From Candidatus Colicola equi (GTDB lineage: Bacteria; Bacteroidota; Bacteroidia; Bacteroidales; Paludibacteraceae): a DNA stretch of 64,000 bases. The DNA is taken from positions 17,795-81,794 of the forward strand of contig JAGHRV010000010.1 of the NCBI GenBank assembly GCA_018066175.1, written 5' to 3'. The position numbers were made by a program, and so were the translations under genes. The notes below the pieces were generated by a model. The model ran no database searches and had not been told where the DNA came from. It saw nothing but the letters and a program-made list of their open reading frames with translations. The first letter of the stretch is position 1; the number at the start of each line of letters is the position of its first letter. Shown here piece after piece: positions 52,589 through 63,158 of the stretch.

Positions 52589-54594
52589 ATATGTACGCGG
52601 TTTTGTTCAGCCACAAAGAGCGGCGAATTCTCATCTACATGCCAAGCATCGTACCATGCACCAATCTGAGGCAGGGCACCGTTGACACGCCATTTACCTA
52701 AACTATGAGGATCGGACTTGGTGCGACGCAGGATTTCTTCATCGCGTATATTGCCGGCCCACACATTAGCGTAACTAAGGAAGAAGCGTTGTTGAGGAGT
52801 AAACTGCGTATCCTCTGCCAGTTTAGCCTTGCCGGATTGCATCAGTTTACTGAATGCCTGATAACTAACTTGCAGTCCACCATGGTCCGCGATGTTCTCG
52901 CCTAAGGTGAATGCACCGTTAGCGTGCACGCCCGGAGCGACTTCGATGCCGTTGAAGTATTCTTCCATCACTTTAGTGCGTGCCTCAAAAGCAGCCTTAT
53001 CGGCTTCGGTCCACCAATTATTGAGGTTACCATCCTTATCAAATTGGCAGCCTTGATCATCAAATCCGTGCGTCATCTCGTGACCGATGACCACACCAAT
53101 AGCGCCATAGTTAAAGGCATCGTCTGCGCTCATATCGAAGAACGGATATTGTAATATTCCGGCAGGAAAGCAAATCTCATTGCTGGAAGGATTGTAGTAC
53201 GCGTTCACGGTTTGCGGAGTCATATACCACTTAGTTTTATCCACCGGTTTATCCAAATAACTGAGACTATAATCCTGCTCAAACTTAGCAGCACGCAGCA
53301 CGTTCTCGTAGAGGCTCAACGAGGGGTCTATATCCAACGCAGAGTAATCACGCCATGTATCCGGATAGCCGATTTTAATGGTGAAGGCCGCCAGTTTATC
53401 CAACGCTTTGGCTTTCGTTTCGTCACTCATCCAATCGGTTGCAGCAATGCGTTCACCCAACGCTGTTTGCAGGTTCTTAACCAATGCTAACATACGTGCC
53501 TTATTTTCTTCGGGGAAGTATTTCTTCACATACATTTGTCCCACAGCCTCTCCTAACGTACCATTTACCATACTAACGGCACGTTTCCACAAAGGAGTGG
53601 GTTCTTGTTTGCCGCTAAGAATCTGACCATAGAAGTGGAAATTCTCCATATAAACATCGTTACTAAGATAGTTGGAACTACCATCAATAATTTGCCATAT
53701 AAAATACGTCTGCAAGTCATTGAGACTCTCTTCGGCAAACATCCGTCCGGCCTCTTTCAAATGCTCCACTTGTCCCACGTTGATACTATCGGTATGCATG
53801 CCGGCCAGGTCCAAATAAGTAGTCCAATCAATTTGAGGAACCAGAGACTGTAACTCACTGATACTCATTTTGTTGTAGTTGGCAATAGGATCACGTAATT
53901 CCACATTATTCAGGGCCGCTTTGGCCAAGCGTGTTTCCATTCGCATCACCACTTCGGCAGCCAAATCGCCATCCAGATAACCAAATAAAGTGAACATCTG
54001 AGCGATATGTTTTTTGTATTCATTGCGAATATAGGTGGTTTGTTCATCCGTATCAAAGTAATACTCTTTCTCACCCAAACCAAATCCGGCTTGGCATTCA
54101 TTGAGGATGTTCATGCTGCTATTCATGGCATCGGCATCCACGTGCATTCCCCACATGCTGCATTCCAGACTAGTTGCCAAGAAACGCAACAGCTCGTCCT
54201 TGGTAGAGAGGTTCTGCAGCACCTCAATGCTCTTGTATGCCGGCATAACGCTCAGACTATCTCTGCGCGTAGTGTCCATAACCATTTTGTATAGGTCACC
54301 AATTTTTTGCTCAATGGAGCCATACTTGGCGTCACCTTGTTCTCCCAATTCGGTAATGATACCATTCACTTGCTCTAAGTTACGTAAGCCTAATTCATCA
54401 AACGAACCGAAACGGCTATACTCGGCCTCGAGCGGGTGATTACGCATCCACCCGCCACAAGCATACTGGTAGAAATCCGCTATAGGCGAAGTGGTAGTGT
54501 CTAAATTTTCAGGTAAGATACCTGTAGTAACCTTGTTGGTTGTACAAGAAGAAATGACTGCTGCCATAATTAAAATAGAAAGACTTTTTTTCAT
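52582..54594 (-). CDS. M13-family (neprilysin/PepO-like) metallopeptidase, lipoprotein
   Basis: 670-aa exported zinc endopeptidase. Lipobox VISSC in the first 20 residues; the zinc motif is IGHEMTHGFDDQG (about residue 500), with the third ligand and partner in GENIADHGGLQVSY. The C-terminus VNGALPQIGAWYDAW and end VHIW are family features. Anchored in the envelope, it probably degrades peptides. First gene before uvrA, from the promoter at 54655-54686. Confidence 0.94.
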   Translation of the reverse strand: MKKSLSILIMAAVISSCTTNKVTTGILPENLDTTTSPIADFYQYACGGWMRNHPLEAEYSRFGSFDELGLRNLEQVNGIITELGEQGDAKYGSIEQKIGDLYKMVMDTTRRDSLSVMPAYKSIEVLQNLSTKDELLRFLATSLECSMWGMHVDADAMNSSMNILNECQAGFGLGEKEYYFDTDEQTTYIRNEYKKHIAQMFTLFGYLDGDLAAEVVMRMETRLAKAALNNVELRDPIANYNKMSISELQSLVPQIDWTTYLDLAGMHTDSINVGQVEHLKEAGRMFAEESLNDLQTYFIWQIIDGSSNYLSNDVYMENFHFYGQILSGKQEPTPLWKRAVSMVNGTLGEAVGQMYVKKYFPEENKARMLALVKNLQTALGERIAATDWMSDETKAKALDKLAAFTIKIGYPDTWRDYSALDIDPSLSLYENVLRAAKFEQDYSLSYLDKPVDKTKWYMTPQTVNAYYNPSSNEICFPAGILQYPFFDMSADDAFNYGAIGVVIGHEMTHGFDDQGCQFDKDGNLNNWWTEADKAAFEARTKVMEEYFNGIEVAPGVHANGAFTLGENIADHGGLQVSYQAFSKLMQSGKAKLAEDTQFTPQQRFFLSYANVWAGNIRDEEILRRTKSDPHSLGKWRVNGALPQIGAWYDAWHVDENSPLFVAEQNRVHIW

Positions 54595-54654
54595 TGTTAT
54601 AAAATTAAATATTACGTTGCAGGTTGATTCATTTGCTTTCTAGCAAATAGCCTG

Positions 54655-54686
54655 CAAAGGTACAATTTTTTTTTGATATATGCAAA
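54655..54686 (-). promoter_or_regulatory. Promoter of the M13 peptidase-uvrA-tsaD operon
   Basis: Minus-strand TTTG (54683-54686), 20-bp spacer, TACCTTTG (54655-54662), with ATATATGCAAA at the -33 element. Confidence 0.8.
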
Positions 54687-54711
54687 TTTATGCACATTTT
54701 TTAATCAAATA

Positions 54712-54743
54712 TTTGTATATTTGAAATAATATTCGTATCTTTG
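54712..54743 (+). promoter_or_regulatory. Promoter of the thioredoxin-antiporter-ftsH genes
   Basis: TTTG (54712-54715), 20-bp spacer, TATCTTTG (54736-54743), divergent from the peptidase promoter 26 bp away. Confidence 0.8.
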
Positions 54744-54787
54744 CACGAAATTTGTGGTATTGTGCATAAACATCAAATTTATTCGAT

Positions 54788-55219
54788 ATGAAAAAGCAAA
54801 TTGTAATCGCTCTCTTATGTGCATTTGGAATGACAATGCATGCAGAAGTTAAGTATTTAACTACGTCCGAATTCAAAACCAAAGTCATGGATTACACCAC
54901 GTATTCTCAGGAAGCGGGTTGGGACTACCAAGGTAAAAAGCCTTGTATTATTGATTTCTACACGACTTGGTGCGGTCCATGCAAGCGTTTAGCTCCTATT
55001 ATGGAAGAGTTGAGCGAGCAGTACAAAGGTAAGATTGATTTTTACAAAGTGGATACTGAGCAAGAACGTGAATTGGCTTATTTCTTCCAGATTAGCAGTA
55101 TACCTCAGGTACTGTATGTACCCATGCAAGGCAATCCGACCCTTACCAAAGGATTATATCCCAAGGAAGAGATTGTAAAGATTATCAACGAAGTATTACT
55201 TATTAAACAAAAGAAGTAA
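54788..55219 (+). CDS. Periplasmic thioredoxin-fold protein
   Basis: 143 aa. Signal peptide (MKKQIVIALLCAFGMTMHA), then a thioredoxin fold with active site FYTTWCGPCKRLAP and the cis-Pro in SSIPQVLYV. A redox or disulfide-handling role in the periplasm is likely. It ends one base before the antiporter start. Confidence 0.92.
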   Translation: MKKQIVIALLCAFGMTMHAEVKYLTTSEFKTKVMDYTTYSQEAGWDYQGKKPCIIDFYTTWCGPCKRLAPIMEELSEQYKGKIDFYKVDTEQERELAYFFQISSIPQVLYVPMQGNPTLTKGLYPKEEIVKIINEVLLIKQKK

Positions 55220-55220
55220 G

Positions 55221-56822
55221 ATGCAGGTAGAATTTGTATTATTGGTATTGTCACTGCTTTTCTTTGCCAGCATTTTCACGGATAAGATTGGTTTTAAGTA
55301 CGGAGTTCCTGCTCTGTTGCTTTTCTTGTCCGTTGGTATGTTATTCGGTCCGGAAGGCATCTTCAGTTGGTTTGGGGGGTCAGGCATATATAAAATAGGT
55401 GTAGGTCCGGCTCAGGCTATTGGAACGATTGCATTGTGCGTCATCCTATTTTCCGGTGGAATGGACACCAAGATTAGTGATATACACACCGTGATTGCTC
55501 CGGGTGTGACGTTGGCGACAATTGGGGTGCTCCTAACTTGTGCCATCACGGGTGTGCTGATTTATTATATCTTTGGCTGGTTCAACGCCGTAGTGAGCGT
55601 AAGTATTTGGGTGGCATTACTGATGGCAGCCACAATGTCCTCAACCGATAGCGCCAGTGTGTTCTCTATTTTACGAACGAATGGTACTAAGTTGAAGCAT
55701 AACTTACGTCCGTTATTGGAATTAGAAAGCGGTGCCAATGACCCTATGGCGTATATCTTGACCATCACGCTGATAGGCATTGTAACCAGTGGCAGCAATC
55801 ATGTATCGGCTCTTGCTATTGTACAAGATATCTTGGTGCAATTGGTGATGGGCGGTGTGATTGGTTTTGCTTTTGGTAAAGTAGTGGTGGAATTGCTGAA
55901 GCGAGCCAAGTTAAATAACGAGTCACTCTACCCTATTATGGTTTTGACGGCATGTATTTTTATTTTCTCGGCAACGTATTACTTGAAAGGCAACCCCTAC
56001 TTGGCCGTCTATATTGGCGGATTGATTATCGGGAATAGTAAGTTCACTAAGAAACGTCAAACCAAATCGTTCTTTGATGGACTGACGTGGTTAAGTCAAT
56101 TGGCTATGTTCCTGATGTTGGGTTTGATGGTGACCCCAAGTGATTTCATCAAATTAGAGGTTTGGTTACCCTGTCTCATTATATCCATCGTGATGATTTT
56201 CATTTCGCGTCCTATCAGCACATTTATTTGTTTATATCCGTGGAAAGATAAATTCAAGCAAAGTGACTGCTTGATGGTTAGTTGGGTAGGACTAAAGGGT
56301 GCAGTACCCATTATCTTTGCCATCTTATGTGAATCGCATGAGGTGCCTCAGGCCGGCCTAATCTTCAATATTGTGTTTATGTGCACCATAGTCAGTCTAT
56401 TGGTGCAAGGCACAAGCCTTAATTCGATTGCACAAAAACTCAAATTAGCGCAACCACAACAAGCCGAGCGTAAATTAGAGTACTTTGATATCGACCTGCC
56501 GGAAGACATTGAAGCCTCGGCTTGGGAAAGAGAAGTGACCGAAGAGTTGATGAAAAACGGTCATCTATTGAAGGACCTGAATGTACCTGAGCACACCCTG
56601 GTTATCATGGCTCGTCGCGGAGAGAGTTTCTTTGTGCCGACAGGAGAAACCGAGTTGCAGGTAGGAGATCAATTGCTGGTTATTTCTGACCGCAATGCGG
56701 CACAGGTCGTGCAAGAATTAGAGGATGAAGAAGCACAGATTCTCACGCATTGGTGGTTACAAGTCACACATGACACCAAGCGATTCGTGAAAGATAAGTG
56801 GAAGAATTTAATTAAAGGATAA
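55221..56822 (+). CDS. CPA1-family K+/H+ antiporter with RCK_C domain
   Basis: 533 aa. About twelve membrane helices (residues 5-410) with the ion-binding LESGANDPMAY and MSSTDSASVFSIL. From about 445 a cytoplasmic RCK_C regulatory domain follows (HTLVIMARRGESFFVPTGETELQVGDQLLVI). It resembles NhaP2/CvrA: extrudes K+ (or Na+) for protons. Co-transcribed with thioredoxin and the SDR gene. Confidence 0.9.
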   Translation: MQVEFVLLVLSLLFFASIFTDKIGFKYGVPALLLFLSVGMLFGPEGIFSWFGGSGIYKIGVGPAQAIGTIALCVILFSGGMDTKISDIHTVIAPGVTLATIGVLLTCAITGVLIYYIFGWFNAVVSVSIWVALLMAATMSSTDSASVFSILRTNGTKLKHNLRPLLELESGANDPMAYILTITLIGIVTSGSNHVSALAIVQDILVQLVMGGVIGFAFGKVVVELLKRAKLNNESLYPIMVLTACIFIFSATYYLKGNPYLAVYIGGLIIGNSKFTKKRQTKSFFDGLTWLSQLAMFLMLGLMVTPSDFIKLEVWLPCLIISIVMIFISRPISTFICLYPWKDKFKQSDCLMVSWVGLKGAVPIIFAILCESHEVPQAGLIFNIVFMCTIVSLLVQGTSLNSIAQKLKLAQPQQAERKLEYFDIDLPEDIEASAWEREVTEELMKNGHLLKDLNVPEHTLVIMARRGESFFVPTGETELQVGDQLLVISDRNAAQVVQELEDEEAQILTHWWLQVTHDTKRFVKDKWKNLIKG

Positions 56823-56825
56823 TAT

Positions 56826-58358
56826 ATGAAAACAGTATTTTTAACCGGTGCAACCGGCACAATGGGCGGAGCAGGATTACAGGAGTTATTGCGTTATCCG
56901 GACCAATACAAAGTGCGCGTATTGGCTCGTCCCAGTCAAAAGAACAAAGCTAAATTAGCAGTTTATGCCAACCAGATTGAGATTGTTTGGGGTGATTTAA
57001 CCAAATACGAAGATGTCTTAAAAGGCGTAACCGGCAGTGATGTTGTGTTGCATGTTGGCGGTATGGTCAGTCCCCAAGCGGACTATCGTCCAACCCAAAC
57101 CCGCAAGACCAATTTGACAGCAGCCAAGAATATCCGTGATGCGGTATTGGCGCAGCCGATTGATAAGCAACCTAAGGTGGTTTATATCGGTAGTGTGGCT
57201 CAAATGGGAGACCGTCGCGAACCTCTGCATTGGGGGCGTACCGGTGACCCCATTTGCGTAAGTGCTTATGACCACTATGGAATCACTAAGGCTATGGCCG
57301 AGCGGATTATTACCAACTCACCCATCAAGCATTGGGTTAGTCTGCGTCAGTCCGGTATTTTGTACCCTGCTATTTTGAAGAACTACGATCCGATTATGTT
57401 CCATGTACCTATTCGTGGTGTCTTGGAATGGGCTACCGTGGAAGATAGTGGCCGTTTATTAGAGCGTTGCTGCCGTGACAATGTCCCGGAGGAGTTCTGG
57501 AAACGTTATTATAACATCGGTTCGGGTGAGCAATACCGTTTGAGCAACTACGAGTTTGAATGTCTGTTGCTCAATGCCATCGGTTGTCCCAAGCCGGAGA
57601 AGATCTTCGATAGCAACTGGTTCACTACCCGTAATTTCCATGGTATGTGGTATTTAGATGGTGATGTATTGGAGAACTACATGCATTTCCGCGCCAATGT
57701 ACCTGTTAAGGAATACTTCAAACAGATGGCCAAGAGTGATACCCTGCCCGGTGGCCTTAAGTTTGCTGTTCGCAGCAAATTGGTTTATCTAAGTCATTTA
57801 GTTCCGCATATCGTCAAATTAGCCATGAAAGCGATGGCGATGAGCAAGGAGCATGGTACGCAATGGTGGATTAAGAATAACAAGGAACAACGTATTCACG
57901 CTTACTATGGCAGTTTAGAGGCGTACAAGGCTATTCGTCCCTGGAGCGAGATGGACCTGAGCCACAACAGCGAACAAGCCGTTATCTTGAATCACGGATA
58001 CGACGAGAATAAACCGATGTCCGAGTTCACCATTGAAGACATGCAGCAAGTGGCAGCCTTCCGTGGAGGTAAATGTCTGAGTACTCAAATGGTTAAGGGC
58101 GATTGGGACACACCGCTGCAATGGCAATGTGCACAAGGACATGTCTTTACGGCTACTCCAAGACTAATCCTATTGGGCGGTCACTGGTGCCCGGATTGTT
58201 TCCCCAATCCCTACAAAGATGAACCCAATGCTCGTCCTTGGGCTTGGGACAAAGAGTCCAAACGCAATCCGTTCTTTGCCCAGTTATGGGCTCCGTTGCA
58301 TGACCAAGACGAAGACAACGAATACGGACCGGAAGTCTTTGAAGGTTGGGAAAGTTAG
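56826..58358 (+). CDS. NAD-dependent epimerase/dehydratase with zinc-finger-like tail
   Basis: 510 aa. Residues 1-330 form an extended SDR: Rossmann loop FLTGATGTMGGAGLQELL, active-site Ser/Tyr in GSVAQMG and YDHYGITKAM. The extra 150 residues end in a Cys-His array: GKCLSTQMV, WQCAQGHVFTATP and GHWCPDC, a zinc-ribbon or treble-clef-like domain that most SDR enzymes lack. The substrate is unknown (nucleotide sugar or steroid-like). The start is three bases after the antiporter stop. Confidence 0.83.
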   Translation: MKTVFLTGATGTMGGAGLQELLRYPDQYKVRVLARPSQKNKAKLAVYANQIEIVWGDLTKYEDVLKGVTGSDVVLHVGGMVSPQADYRPTQTRKTNLTAAKNIRDAVLAQPIDKQPKVVYIGSVAQMGDRREPLHWGRTGDPICVSAYDHYGITKAMAERIITNSPIKHWVSLRQSGILYPAILKNYDPIMFHVPIRGVLEWATVEDSGRLLERCCRDNVPEEFWKRYYNIGSGEQYRLSNYEFECLLLNAIGCPKPEKIFDSNWFTTRNFHGMWYLDGDVLENYMHFRANVPVKEYFKQMAKSDTLPGGLKFAVRSKLVYLSHLVPHIVKLAMKAMAMSKEHGTQWWIKNNKEQRIHAYYGSLEAYKAIRPWSEMDLSHNSEQAVILNHGYDENKPMSEFTIEDMQQVAAFRGGKCLSTQMVKGDWDTPLQWQCAQGHVFTATPRLILLGGHWCPDCFPNPYKDEPNARPWAWDKESKRNPFFAQLWAPLHDQDEDNEYGPEVFEGWES

Positions 58359-58398
58359 TTAGGGAATTAAGAATTTTGAATTATGAGAGTTTAGAGTT

Positions 58399-60390
58399 AT
58401 GGAGAAAGAACAACCAAAAAAACCAACACCGCAGCAGCCCAAGAGAGGTTGGCGGTGGCTGTATTACATTGTATTAATTGGTGGATTAGCATGGATTTTA
58501 TTTCCTCCAACCGCTAAAACGACACCAAGTAAAGAACTCAGTTACACACAATTCGTAGCCTATATTGAGAATGGTTACATTAAGGAAATAACGGTGAGTG
58601 ATGATTGCAAGGCCAAAGCAGAGGTTCGTTCGGAGAACTACATTGCTGTGTTTGGCAGTCGCGAAGAAGGAGAGAACAAAAAAGGTGCATTACAGACCCA
58701 AGTTCCCAGTGTAGAAGAGTTCAGTAAATGGATGGATGCTTGCAATCAAACTCGCAAGGAACAAAACCAAAAGGCGATTGATGTGACATACACCAATTCC
58801 CATAATATATGGTACTTGTTGTTAGCCAATATCGCTCCCATCCTTTTGATTTTCCTCTTCCTGGCATTGATGAGCCGCGGAGCGGCCGGTGCTGCAGGAG
58901 GCATCTTTGGTGTAGGCAGAGCCAAAGCACAAATCTTTGACAAGGACAAGAAAGACAAAGTCACCTTTAAAGATGTGGCCGGGTTGGAAGGGGCAAAAGA
59001 AGAGATACAAGAGATTGTGTCCTTCCTCAAGAACCCCAAGAAATACACGGTCTTAGGAGGTAAGATTCCCAAGGGCGCCCTCTTGGTAGGTCCTCCGGGC
59101 ACAGGTAAGACGTTGCTGGCCAAGGCGGTAGCCGGCGAAGCCAATGTACCCTTCTTCAGTATGTCCGGTTCGGACTTTGTGGAGATGTTCGTTGGTGTAG
59201 GAGCCAGCCGAGTAAGAGACCTCTTCCGCCAAGCCAAGGAGAAAGCTCCGGCTATCATCTTTATCGATGAGATAGATGCTATCGGTCGAGCACGAGGCAA
59301 GAATGTGATGACCGGAAGTAATGATGAACGCGAGTCCACATTGAATCAGTTACTCACCGAGATGGACGGCTTTGATACCAATTCGGGTGTGATTATCTTA
59401 GCAGCCACCAACCGCGCCGAGATATTAGACAGTGCCCTATTGCGTGCCGGACGTTTTGACCGTCAGATACGGATTGAGTTGCCCGACCTCAAAGAGCGCA
59501 AGGAGATTTTCAATGTGCATCTTAAGCCGCTTAAGTTAGATGCCAGCGTAGATGTTAATTTCCTGAGTAAACAAACTCCGGGCTTCTCGGGTGCCGACAT
59601 CGCCAATGTATGTAACGAAGCCGCTCTGATTGCAGCACGTAATGACCACAAAACCGTCGGCAAACAGGACTTCATGGATGCCGTAGACCGTATCATTGGA
59701 GGGTTGGAGCGCAAGAATAAGATTATGACCGAAGAAGAGAAGAAGAGCATTGCTTATCACGAAGCAGGTCATGCTACTATCTCCTGGTTATTGCGCTGGG
59801 GTAATCCGCTGGTTAAAGTGACTATCGTGCCTCGTGGCATGGCCTTAGGGGCAGCGTGGTACTTACCCGAAGAGCGTCAATTAACCAATAAGGAGCACCT
59901 ATTAGATGAGATGTGTTCATTATTAGGCGGTCGAGCAGCCGAGCAGTTATTCCTGAACCAAACATCCACCGGTGCACTCAACGATTTAGAGCGAGCCACC
60001 AAGCAAGCATACGCCATGGTGGCTTATTATGGTATGTCCGACAAGTTGAAGGATATCAGTTTCTATGACTCCACCGGCCAACGCGACTATAGTCTGCAAA
60101 AACCCTATTCCGACAAGACCGCCGAGACGATTGATAAAGAGACGCAAGCCTTGATTGATAGTCAGATGAAACGCGCCAAGGAAATCTTAGATAAAAACAA
60201 AGAAGGCCATAATGCTTTGGCACAATTATTGATTGAAAAAGAAGTGATTACTTCCGACGACGTTGAACGCATATTAGGTCCGCGTCCCTGGAAAAGTCGT
60301 AATGATGAACTAATTGATATTAACGATGAAAAAAATTCTGATTCTGCTACCGATGATGGTAGCCACGATGCTGTCAGCACAACAGCCTAA
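58399..60390 (+). CDS. ftsH: ATP-dependent zinc metalloprotease FtsH
   Basis: 663-aa membrane AAA+ protease. Two N-terminal helices (residues 17-37, 135-157) flank a periplasmic loop. Walker [16 protein letters not shown] (residue 231), Walker [35 protein letters not shown] region and zinc site [10 protein letters not shown] (residue 454). The last 22 codons overlap the next gene in a different frame. Preceded by a heptamer-like AGAGTTTAGAG tract just before the start. Confidence 0.96.
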   Translation: MEKEQPKKPTPQQPKRGWRWLYYIVLIGGLAWILFPPTAKTTPSKELSYTQFVAYIENGYIKEITVSDDCKAKAEVRSENYIAVFGSREEGENKKGALQTQVPSVEEFSKWMDACNQTRKEQNQKAIDVTYTNSHNIWYLLLANIAPILLIFLFLALMSRGAAGAAGGIFGVGRAKAQIFDKDKKDKVTFKDVAGLEGAKEEIQEIVSFLKNPKKYTVLGGKIPKGALLVGPPGTGKTLLAKAVAGEANVPFFSMSGSDFVEMFVGVGASRVRDLFRQAKEKAPAIIFIDEIDAIGRARGKNVMTGSNDERESTLNQLLTEMDGFDTNSGVIILAATNRAEILDSALLRAGRFDRQIRIELPDLKERKEIFNVHLKPLKLDASVDVNFLSKQTPGFSGADIANVCNEAALIAARNDHKTVGKQDFMDAVDRIIGGLERKNKIMTEEEKKSIAYHEAGHATISWLLRWGNPLVKVTIVPRGMALGAAWYLPEERQLTNKEHLLDEMCSLLGGRAAEQLFLNQTSTGALNDLERATKQAYAMVAYYGMSDKLKDISFYDSTGQRDYSLQKPYSDKTAETIDKETQALIDSQMKRAKEILDKNKEGHNALAQLLIEKEVITSDDVERILGPRPWKSRNDELIDINDEKNSDSATDDGSHDAVSTTA

Positions 60391-63133
60391 TATCCAACCT
60401 CTGCCGATTGATTCGGCCGTTCGTGTAGGTCATTTAGAGAATGGTCTGACCTATTACATCCGTCACAACGAGTTACCCAAGCAGCGTTGCGAGTTCCATA
60501 TCGCTCAACGTGTAGGTGCTATCCTCGAGGAAGACAACCAAAACGGCTTAGCGCACTTCCTGGAGCACATGTGCTTTAATGGCACGGAGCATTTCCAAGG
60601 CAAAGGCATCATTGAGTACTTTGAGAAGCAAGGTGTTAACTTTGGTGGTGACATCAATGCCTATACGTCCCTGGATAAGACGGTGTATCGATTGAGCAAT
60701 GTGCCTACCGTTCGTGAAGGCATCGTAGATAGTGCCTTATTGGTTTTGCACGACTGGAGTTGTTCAGTTAGTTTACTGCCCGAAGAGATAGATGCCGAGC
60801 GTGGTGTTATCCGTGAGGAATGGCGCACAGGTCGCACCGCAGCCCGCCGAATGTACGCCCGCGGTCAAGCAGTCATGTTCCCCGGAACCAAGTACGCTAT
60901 CCGTGACGTGATTGGCGATACAGCTGTAATCAATAACTTCGCGTATGACGCGTTACGCGCGTATTATAAAAAATGGTATGGCCCGGATAATCAGGCTCTC
61001 GTCATTGTAGGAGATATCGATGTGAACCAGATAGAGCAGAAAATCAAGGACCTCTGGGCCAATGTGCCTGCTCGTGCTAACTACGGCGAACGTCCCTACG
61101 AGGTTATTCCTGAGAACGAAGAACCGCATATCGGTGTGTTGACCGACAAGGAGCAACAGCAGTCCGTACTGACGCTTATCTTCAAGCACGAACCTGTTCC
61201 CAATGAGTATAAATCCACGATTATAGGATTCACGTATAATATCTTCCATGAACTGGCTTATCGCATCATGAGCGAGCGGTTGCAAGAGAAGATGATGCAA
61301 CCGGATGCGCCCTTTATCGGAGGTATTATGGCCTATACGAATTTGGTGCCGACCCAAGACGCTTTCTATTGCCGTTTAGTAGCTAAAGATGGCAAGGTAA
61401 AAGATGCCTTTCATCTGATGCTCACGGAGGTAGAGAAGATGCGCCGTTATGGTTTTACCGAAGATGAATTGGAACGCGCCAAGGCGCTGTTGACCAATGA
61501 CTATGAACAGATGTACAACGAGCGCGATAAGACCGAGAATATCAACTATGTCAAGGACTATCTGAGCAATTACCTGGAGCACGAACCTATTCCGGGTATC
61601 GCTACCGAATTGGAGATTATCAAGATGATGTTGCCGTCTATTCAGACCGCTCAACTCAATGAAGTGGCTGCCGGATATGTTACCGACAAGAACGTGATTG
61701 CTATGGTTCAGGCTCCGGATAAGGAGGGCAATGACCTGCCTACCGAAGCCGAAATCAAGGACGCCCTTGCGCATCGCACCGAATTGGAGATTGAAGCACC
61801 TAAGGCATCGGTGGTAGAGAAGAGTCTGATTAAGAAAATGCCTAAGGCAGGTAAGATTAAGAAAGTCAGCCACAATGATGTTCTTGGTACCACGGAATGG
61901 ACCTTATCCAATGGTGTTAAGGTTATCCTGCGTCCCACTCAACTCAAGCAAGATGAAATCCTGATGAATGCTTATTCATGGGGCGGATTATCTGTTCTCA
62001 AGCAGGACGAACTGCTCAATGCCATGTTAGCAGGAACGGCGGCTGAGTTTATGGGATTAGGTCAGTTCTCGATGAATGACTTGCAAAAGATGTTAGCCGG
62101 CAAGACGGTAGGTCTCACTTCCAGCATCAATAAGTACACCGAGGACATTAAGGGTAATTCCAGTGTCAAAGACTTTGAGACGTTACTGCAACTCACTTAC
62201 TTAGGGTTCACCGCTCCTCGCAAAGATGCCGAAGCTTTTGCATCACTTCGTAAGATATTAGAGAGTCAGATGAAGAATAAAGCCACCAACCCCAAGGCTG
62301 CCTTCAAGGACTCTATTACTACCATGGTGGCTAATCATAGTCCCCGTGCTATCCTGCTCAATGAAGCAACCATTAGCGAGATGGATGTAGATAAATGTTA
62401 CCAGATTTATCAGAAACGCTTTGCTAATCCGGCCGACTTCACCTTCTCATTTGTTGGCAATATTAATCCCGAGGATGCCACTGTTCAGCAGTTAATCTGC
62501 ACGTACCTTGGTGGATTAAAAGGCAACAAGAAGAAAGAACAATGCACGGATGATGGTGTACGCGTGCCTGCCGGAGTGGCGAAGAATTATTTCACTCGTG
62601 AGATGGAAACCAAGACCGCCAGCAACCGCATCCAATACACCTCATACGATATTCCTTATACTTTGGAGAATGCCTTAACGGTCGAACTCATTGGTATGAT
62701 TTTAGACCGTCGTTATATGGAGAGTATCCGTGAGCGCGAAGGTGGTTCGTATGGCGTAGGAACGCATGCTCATGTTGCTAAGGAACCTATCGACAAGGTC
62801 GTGTTACTGATGCAGTTTGATACCGACCCTGCTAAACAACCTCGACTGATGGAGATTATCCACGAAGAAGTGAACACTATTGTCAACAATGGTCCGTTGG
62901 CGGATGATGTACAGAAGGATAAAGAGATTCTGCTTAAGAGTCACAAAGAAGATTTGGAGCAAAATAGTTGGTGGCTATCTGCCATTGTTAACTACGAAAA
63001 ATGCGGCACCAACCTGGTTAGCGACTACGAGAACGCAGTCAATGCCATTACCGGCGAGAAAGTTCAGGCTATGCTCAAACAACTGGTTGCCTCCGGCAAT
63101 GTATTTGAAGTCGTTATGCTACCCACAGAATAA
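60326..63133 (+). CDS. M16 (pitrilysin-like) secreted zinc peptidase
   Basis: 935-aa two-lobed metallopeptidase. Signal peptide [19 protein letters not shown]; the inverted zinc motif is AHFLEHMCFNGT (HxxEH, near residue 75), with the distal Glu in LPEEIDAERGVIREEW. A second, inactive M16 lobe starts near residue 520. It is exported, probably periplasmic. The start at 60326 lies 65 bases inside ftsH in another frame. The terminator at 63159-63192 follows. Confidence 0.93.
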   Translation: MKKILILLPMMVATMLSAQQPNIQPLPIDSAVRVGHLENGLTYYIRHNELPKQRCEFHIAQRVGAILEEDNQNGLAHFLEHMCFNGTEHFQGKGIIEYFEKQGVNFGGDINAYTSLDKTVYRLSNVPTVREGIVDSALLVLHDWSCSVSLLPEEIDAERGVIREEWRTGRTAARRMYARGQAVMFPGTKYAIRDVIGDTAVINNFAYDALRAYYKKWYGPDNQALVIVGDIDVNQIEQKIKDLWANVPARANYGERPYEVIPENEEPHIGVLTDKEQQQSVLTLIFKHEPVPNEYKSTIIGFTYNIFHELAYRIMSERLQEKMMQPDAPFIGGIMAYTNLVPTQDAFYCRLVAKDGKVKDAFHLMLTEVEKMRRYGFTEDELERAKALLTNDYEQMYNERDKTENINYVKDYLSNYLEHEPIPGIATELEIIKMMLPSIQTAQLNEVAAGYVTDKNVIAMVQAPDKEGNDLPTEAEIKDALAHRTELEIEAPKASVVEKSLIKKMPKAGKIKKVSHNDVLGTTEWTLSNGVKVILRPTQLKQDEILMNAYSWGGLSVLKQDELLNAMLAGTAAEFMGLGQFSMNDLQKMLAGKTVGLTSSINKYTEDIKGNSSVKDFETLLQLTYLGFTAPRKDAEAFASLRKILESQMKNKATNPKAAFKDSITTMVANHSPRAILLNEATISEMDVDKCYQIYQKRFANPADFTFSFVGNINPEDATVQQLICTYLGGLKGNKKKEQCTDDGVRVPAGVAKNYFTREMETKTASNRIQYTSYDIPYTLENALTVELIGMILDRRYMESIREREGGSYGVGTHAHVAKEPIDKVVLLMQFDTDPAKQPRLMEIIHEEVNTIVNNGPLADDVQKDKEILLKSHKEDLEQNSWWLSAIVNYEKCGTNLVSDYENAVNAITGEKVQAMLKQLVASGNVFEVVMLPTE

Positions 63134-63158
63134 TTGCTAATTATTTCGGCTGCTCGCT

